A DNA stretch of 64,000 bases from Rhododendron vialii (taxonomy: Eukaryota > Streptophyta > Magnoliopsida > Ericales > Ericaceae): positions 28,284,501-28,348,500 of the forward strand of contig NC_080567.1 in assembly GCF_030253575.1 (NCBI RefSeq), written 5' to 3'. The translations under genes and the position numbers were made by a program. The stretch's first letter is position 1, and each line of letters opens with the position of its first letter. This document shows positions 59,757 through 64,000 of this stretch, piece after piece. The notes under the pieces were generated by a model, which worked only from the letters and a program-made list of their open reading frames with translations, made no database searches and was not told the DNA's origin.

Positions 59757-62700
59757 GATTTTATTTTTGCCTTTTACGTTGTATAGTATTTGTGGAGAAG
59801 ATACTAAGAGTTCAACCTAATGTGAAGAAGCTGTATCTACTTGTAAGAGCTCCAGATGCCAAGTCTGCATCTCAAAGGTTTCATGATGAGGTAATTAATT
59901 ACGAGTAATAATTAAGCATAAATAGCTTTCTTTAATATTGAAACCATTAATTAAGGATTTGATTGAGTTTGGCAATGACACAGAGCATAATAAATTAATC
60001 TTCAGTAAGATTTTTAAGGAATTAATTAAGCTATCTTTGGTTTTATATATATATATGGAGTCTCCTTCTCCTAATGACCACCTTAATTTAATAAAATAAG
60101 GACCTCCCTTTCCCGATAGAATTTCAATGATCTAAGCCGTTTAATGTGTTCAGAATGTGATTTTAAGGGTACTCGCGAGAAATCAGCAAAAAAAAATGGC
60201 CGGAAAGGCTTCATCCGAGCAGTTTTTATTTATTTTTATCGAACGGTTCAAATAAAAACTACTCGGATGAAGCCCTTCCTGGTCATTTTTTTTGCTGATT
60301 CCTCACGTTTATTCTTAAAATCACATTCTGAACACATTGAGCGGCTCGGATTATCAAAATTCGAACTGAAAATGGAAGAAATGAAGATGTCCTCATTTGA
60401 AAATGACTGTATATGTATGTATGTATTCTAGGACCAAATTAATGTGCAACATTTCAATTAAAATGTTAAACTGTTCCAAGCATATTTTTGAACTTTAGTG
60501 CATGTGGTCGAGTCACCCCTACTTTTAATGACCGCCGTGATACATATGAAGGGAAACATAATCCAGAAAGTAAAATTTATAGACCAGATTTAATTACTTA
60601 AATTCTTTTGAAAGAGATTTTTTATTAATTAACTTGGTAGATATTACAACAACTTAGTAGGGGGAAGGACACAAACCGCATGACCAATCTTGAGCACTCT
60701 CGGTTTATTGACATTTTTCATCCCCAAATTAAGTATTACTCGCGTTTCGTTTTAGTTCCCAACCTACCAATTGCGCGAAATTGGTTCCCAATGTTTTAAT
60801 TTTGTGTTTAAAAGGTCCCCACCGTTAGCTCCGTACCCTCTTTTTGGCAAAATGATTGGAAAAATTACAAATATCACCCTTAAGACTTATAACTGCATAT
60901 CAGTTAAGCCCCTACCCTATTTCTATAAAGTTTATTCAAATCTTTTTCGTATTTGTTTGTTTTGCGTCATTTTTTTTAAATTATTAATTTGTCTCGATCA
61001 AAGGAATCCAAAAAACAAAAAATTGTTATGGAAAGTAAATTTTTTTGAATAAATTATGACAATAATCTAAAAAAAAATTTCTGTTCCGACCTCTACTTAC
61101 CCCCACCACTTGTAAGTCACTTACCGCCGCAATTACCCACCGCCTTTTCCACTTCAACCCATTCCATAGCCAACCATTCAAGTCACCACCTCATAGAATC
61201 CATAACCGTTGAAGTTTGACTCCCCCATTATCGCTTAAGTTCCGGCCCCCTCTCCCTCATTCATTGCTCTATCTTTATGCATGTATGGGGTCATTTACCT
61301 TATTTTTCCTATGGTATATACATAGATATATAAAAGGAGTTAAAAAGTAAATAAACATACATACGCGGATAAAAAAAGAACGTACATATATTAAGGCCTG
61401 TTTTCGAGAAATTAAAAAGGTGGATTACTTTTTGGTCTTTATTCATTTTTTTTAAAAATTTTTTGTTTTGCATCTATTTTTCGTAGATTATTGGTTTGTA
61501 TCGACAAGAGGAATCTAAAAAGTAAAAAATTAAGATAATTTTTTAAAAAAAGTTCATAAAAACCAACCAATAATCCACAAAAAATGATGATAATTTTTTT
61601 TTTTTTGTCTTTATTCCACAAAAATTAGTTTGGTTAGTAAATTTTTAAACCCAAACGCCTAACCTTGAACCCTAGGGTAGTGCTTTTTGGGTTAAAAACC
61701 TTATTATTGGTTGATTTTTAATGAACTCTTTTTTAAAGAAAAGTATCTTAATTTTTTACATTTTAGATTCGACAAACCAATAATCCATGAAAAATGGATG
61801 TAAAACTAAAACTAAATTTTTTTTTAATAAAGAAGAAAAATAGTCCATCTTTTTGATTTCTCGAAAATAGGTCTTAATATATGTGGGTTCTATGAGGTGG
61901 TGACTTGAATAGGTGCCTATGGTGGGTTAAAGTGGCAACGGCGGTGGGTGATTGCGGTGGTAAGTGACTTACGAGCGGCAGTGCCCAGAACAAACAATTT
62001 TTTGGATTATTGTCGTAATTTATTCAAAAAAAATTACTTTCGATAATAATTTTTAGTTTTTGGATTCTTCTCGTTGAGATGAATCAATAATTCAAAAAAA
62101 AATTATGCAAAATAAACAAATGCAAAAAATATTTGAATAAACTTTATAGAAATAGGGTTGGGGCCTAACTAATACGCAGCTATAAATCTTAAGGGTGATA
62201 TTTGTAATTAGTCCAATCATTTTGACGGAAAGAGGCTAAAGAGTTAACGGTGGGGACCTTTTAAACACAAAATTGAAACATTAGGGACCAATAGGTTGGG
62301 GACTAAAACGAAACGCGAGTAATACTTTGGGGACCAAAAATGTCAATAAGCCGAGCACTCTCTAAACACAAACGTTGGTAAGACACCAACCGAAAATTTA
62401 TTTTATTTTTCTTTCTGTCAGTAAATTACTTTATTTGTTACTCACGTTTTTTTTTTTTGCTCGGCTAAAAGAAATTTCATAGAACTCGAAAGGTTACATC
62501 GAGGGGGGAAGGTTGAGGAGCGAACATGCTCAACTCAACTGGGGAAAGGGAAGACGATAATCATCCAGTTAGAAGTTGAATGATAATCGTCAAAACAAAT
62601 TACAAATTAAGCGATCGAATGCCATCTAAAAATCTTTTGAAATCCTCCACAGTGTACATCCTAACATTGAATTTGACTTTAATCCACATCGCAACCCTAA

Positions 62701-63647
62701 ACTTAATAATATCCACCACCTCCTCTGAGCTTGCAGTCGCATTCTTAAAAATACAGCCATTCCGCATCATCCAAATGGACCAGATTGTTGCATAGAAGCA
62801 CACTTCCCAAATGTGTTTTTCCAATTTACGGAAGTTGTTGTCGAACCACCCACACATGAGGTCCGCTATCGAAGACGGACACACCCAATTAGTATGCCAC
62901 CAATCCAATACTTGAGACCAAACACACCAAGAAAAGTGACAGTGAAGTAGCAAATGGTTAGGTGTGTGTGTGTATATATATATATCTATAGCCTGTATCT
63001 TAGTAATTACTTTTTCATAAAATTTATGTTTTTGAATGTTTTGTGAATGATTTATCAATGTAGGCCATAGCAAAGGACTTATTTAGGGTTCTCAGAGAGA
63101 AAATGGGAGCTGCAAGCTTTCAAACCCTAATTTCGGAAAAAGTCACTCTTGTCCCTGGTGATATCACCTGTGAAAAGTACATGGGTGTGAAAGACTCTAA
63201 TTTGGCAGAAGAAATGAGGAGAGAGGTTGATATTGTGGTTAATTTAGCTGCAACAACCAACTTTGATGAAAGGTACTTTTTTTTTTTATACTACATACAT
63301 GTTAGTCCAAATATCAATTAGATCCCGTTCTGCTAAAAGAAATAAGTATTTTTTTATTTTGAAATAAGGTGATATATTGTGAGAGAATGACTTGCCTCAT
63401 AAACAGAAAATAAGTACTTAAAAAATATGAATATTAGCGGAACGGGATTTATAATCATTGAGATTTACTATTCATCAAAGTGTACAATGAAATATGCGTG
63501 AGTATTGTTTCTTTGATCAAATTTTTTTTAATTTATTTTTATCTAGATATGATGTTGCATTCAATCTCAATACAATGGGAGCCAAGAATGTTTTGGACTT
63601 TTCCAAAATGTGTGCGAAATTAAAGATGCTTCTGCACGTATCTACTG
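59130..63647 (+). CDS. FAR: Fatty acyl-CoA reductase, first four exons (continues past the window)
   Basis: Exons 59130-59208, 59787-59890, 63064-63272, 63547-63647 give the first 164 residues with consistent phase (493 nt, ending one base into a codon); the rest lies beyond 64000. The ATG at 59130 opens [19 protein letters not shown]. Seen: a Rossmann NAD(P)H motif TGATGFLAK (18-26), [17 protein letters not shown], a VTLVPGDIT strand, [25 protein letters not shown], and LLHVST leading to the expected catalytic region. Known: FAR enzymes use NADPH to reduce acyl chains to primary alcohols for waxes, suberin or pollen wall. There is no N-terminal plastid extension, so it resembles the ER/cytosolic CER4-type group rather than MS2. 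Intron 2 (59891-63063) is enlarged by a hairpin MITE, a 1.65-kb palindrome and a LINE fragment. Confidence 0.93.
59521..59622. repeat. 51-bp tandem duplication in FAR intron 1
   Basis: Units 59521-59571 and 59572-59622 begin CTCATCGT and share the GGAATTTTGTATTGACTTTA stretch with very few differences. Confidence 0.9.
59707..59754. repeat. CT microsatellite in FAR intron 1
   Basis: A CT run of about 24 units ends about 30 bp before the exon 2 acceptor, where it may serve as an unusually long polypyrimidine tract. Confidence 0.95.
60128..60353. mobile_element. Foldback MITE in FAR intron 2
   Basis: Left arm and inverted right arm share AATGTGTTCAGAATGTGATT, AATCAGCAAAAAAAA and GGCTTCATCCGAG; the arms are about 105-110 bp with a very short loop near 60240. 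It is non-coding. Target duplications were not resolved. Confidence 0.8.
60702..62352. mobile_element. 1.65-kb Mutator-like palindrome (10-bp target duplication)
   Basis: Exact 10-bp duplications GAGCACTCTC lie at 60692-60701 and 62353-62362. Ends GGTTTATTGACATTTTT and (reverse complement) GGCTTATTGACATTTTT start inverted arms that run nearly to the centre, about 750-800 bp each. Shared blocks include TACTCGCGTTTCGTTTTAGT, AAAAGGTCCCCACCGTTA, ATCACCCTTAAG, CACCACCTCATAGAA and TTTCGAGAAAT. No transposase-like frame was found. It lies in FAR intron 2. Confidence 0.9.
62447..62965 (-). mobile_element. 5'-truncated LINE fragment in FAR intron 2
   Basis: On the minus strand the frame reads [22 protein letters not shown] ... 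[17 protein letters not shown], matching the zf-RVT region and following helix of plant LINE ORF2. It ends before RNase H and runs into a 3' tail whose A run is the T run at 62448-62459 on the plus strand. It is antisense to the FAR gene. Its sequence differs from the LINE at 48951-55081, so it is another family. Target duplications were not found. Confidence 0.75.
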
Positions 63648-64000
63648 GTTAGTACGATCTTCTTCAATGTTTGTTATCAGACTCTTACCTTTCTACTACT
63701 AATTTTGTTGAAGGAAAAATCTTTTTAACGGAGCTTCCGTGAACAGGAGTTTACGGAGGTGAATCGTGTGTGTCCGTTCCGACTTTTGACGGTCCGGATT
63801 TAAATAAGACAATCTCTTTGTTTAAACATCTCTCTCTTTCTTCTCTCTTTTTCTCTCTTACCTGAAATATTCCTTTGAAGACAAATACAACAGCATATTG
63901 CATTTTTCCTTCTTCTTAATTATTTTTGCTGGCAAGTGTGCCGGGCCGGGTTTAAGTCCCAACTCCATTTTGAATTATTTGGCCAAAATGCCCCTTAGTA

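Overview
The window is nuclear DNA of a flowering plant, most likely a woody eudicot; the species cannot be named from sequence alone. Genes are split by GT-AG introns. They encode plant-type proteins: a plastid DEAD-box helicase with a GUCT and zinc-knuckle tail, a small P-class PPR protein, plant COG0212, a DUF300/LAZ1 protein and a fatty acyl-CoA reductase. Space between and inside genes is filled with plant transposons: an L1-type LINE with RNase H, tRNA-derived SINEs, and Stowaway, hAT, Harbinger-like and Mutator-like foldback elements. No bacterial, organellar, CRISPR, rRNA or functional tRNA gene was seen.

Gene order: (1) minus strand, 8646 to 1802, LAZ1-like membrane protein, 6 coding exons, 419 aa. 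(2) plus strand, 14652 to 21714, chloroplast RNA helicase RH3, 10 exons, 771 aa. (3) minus strand, 24083 to 23187, intronless PPR protein, 298 aa, convergent with RH3. (4) minus strand, 29435 to 25724, unrecognised coiled-coil protein with a C-terminal membrane segment, 3 exons, 412 aa. (5) plus strand, 36970 to 43099, COG0212 5-formyltetrahydrofolate cyclo-ligase-like protein, 6 exons, 363 aa. (6) plus strand, 59130 to beyond the window, fatty acyl-CoA reductase, first four exons. Every exon chain given was joined by hand; donor, acceptor and phase agree at each junction. The genes share no pathway; RH3, probably COG0212 and the PPR protein act in organelles.

Transposon-rich blocks: 9.6-14.4 kb (a 430-bp foldback, tandem duplications, SINE and hAT MITE), 29.5-36.5 kb (a large LTR-like segment, a MITE, a 134-bp triplication) and 44-58.5 kb. 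The last block is a nest: a 1.54-kb palindromic element with a 10-bp target duplication lies beside an 8.1-kb terminal-inverted-repeat element with a 9-bp duplication. A complete but inactivated LINE, with a perfect 15-bp duplication, sits inside the larger one. A further 1.65-kb palindrome with a 10-bp duplication lies in intron 2 of the reductase gene.

No clearly new biological system was found. The strongest observations are the group of Mutator-like palindromes with exact target duplications, the LINE whose inactivating stops are mostly tryptophan-position TAG codons, and long CT tracts directly before three of the six start codons.
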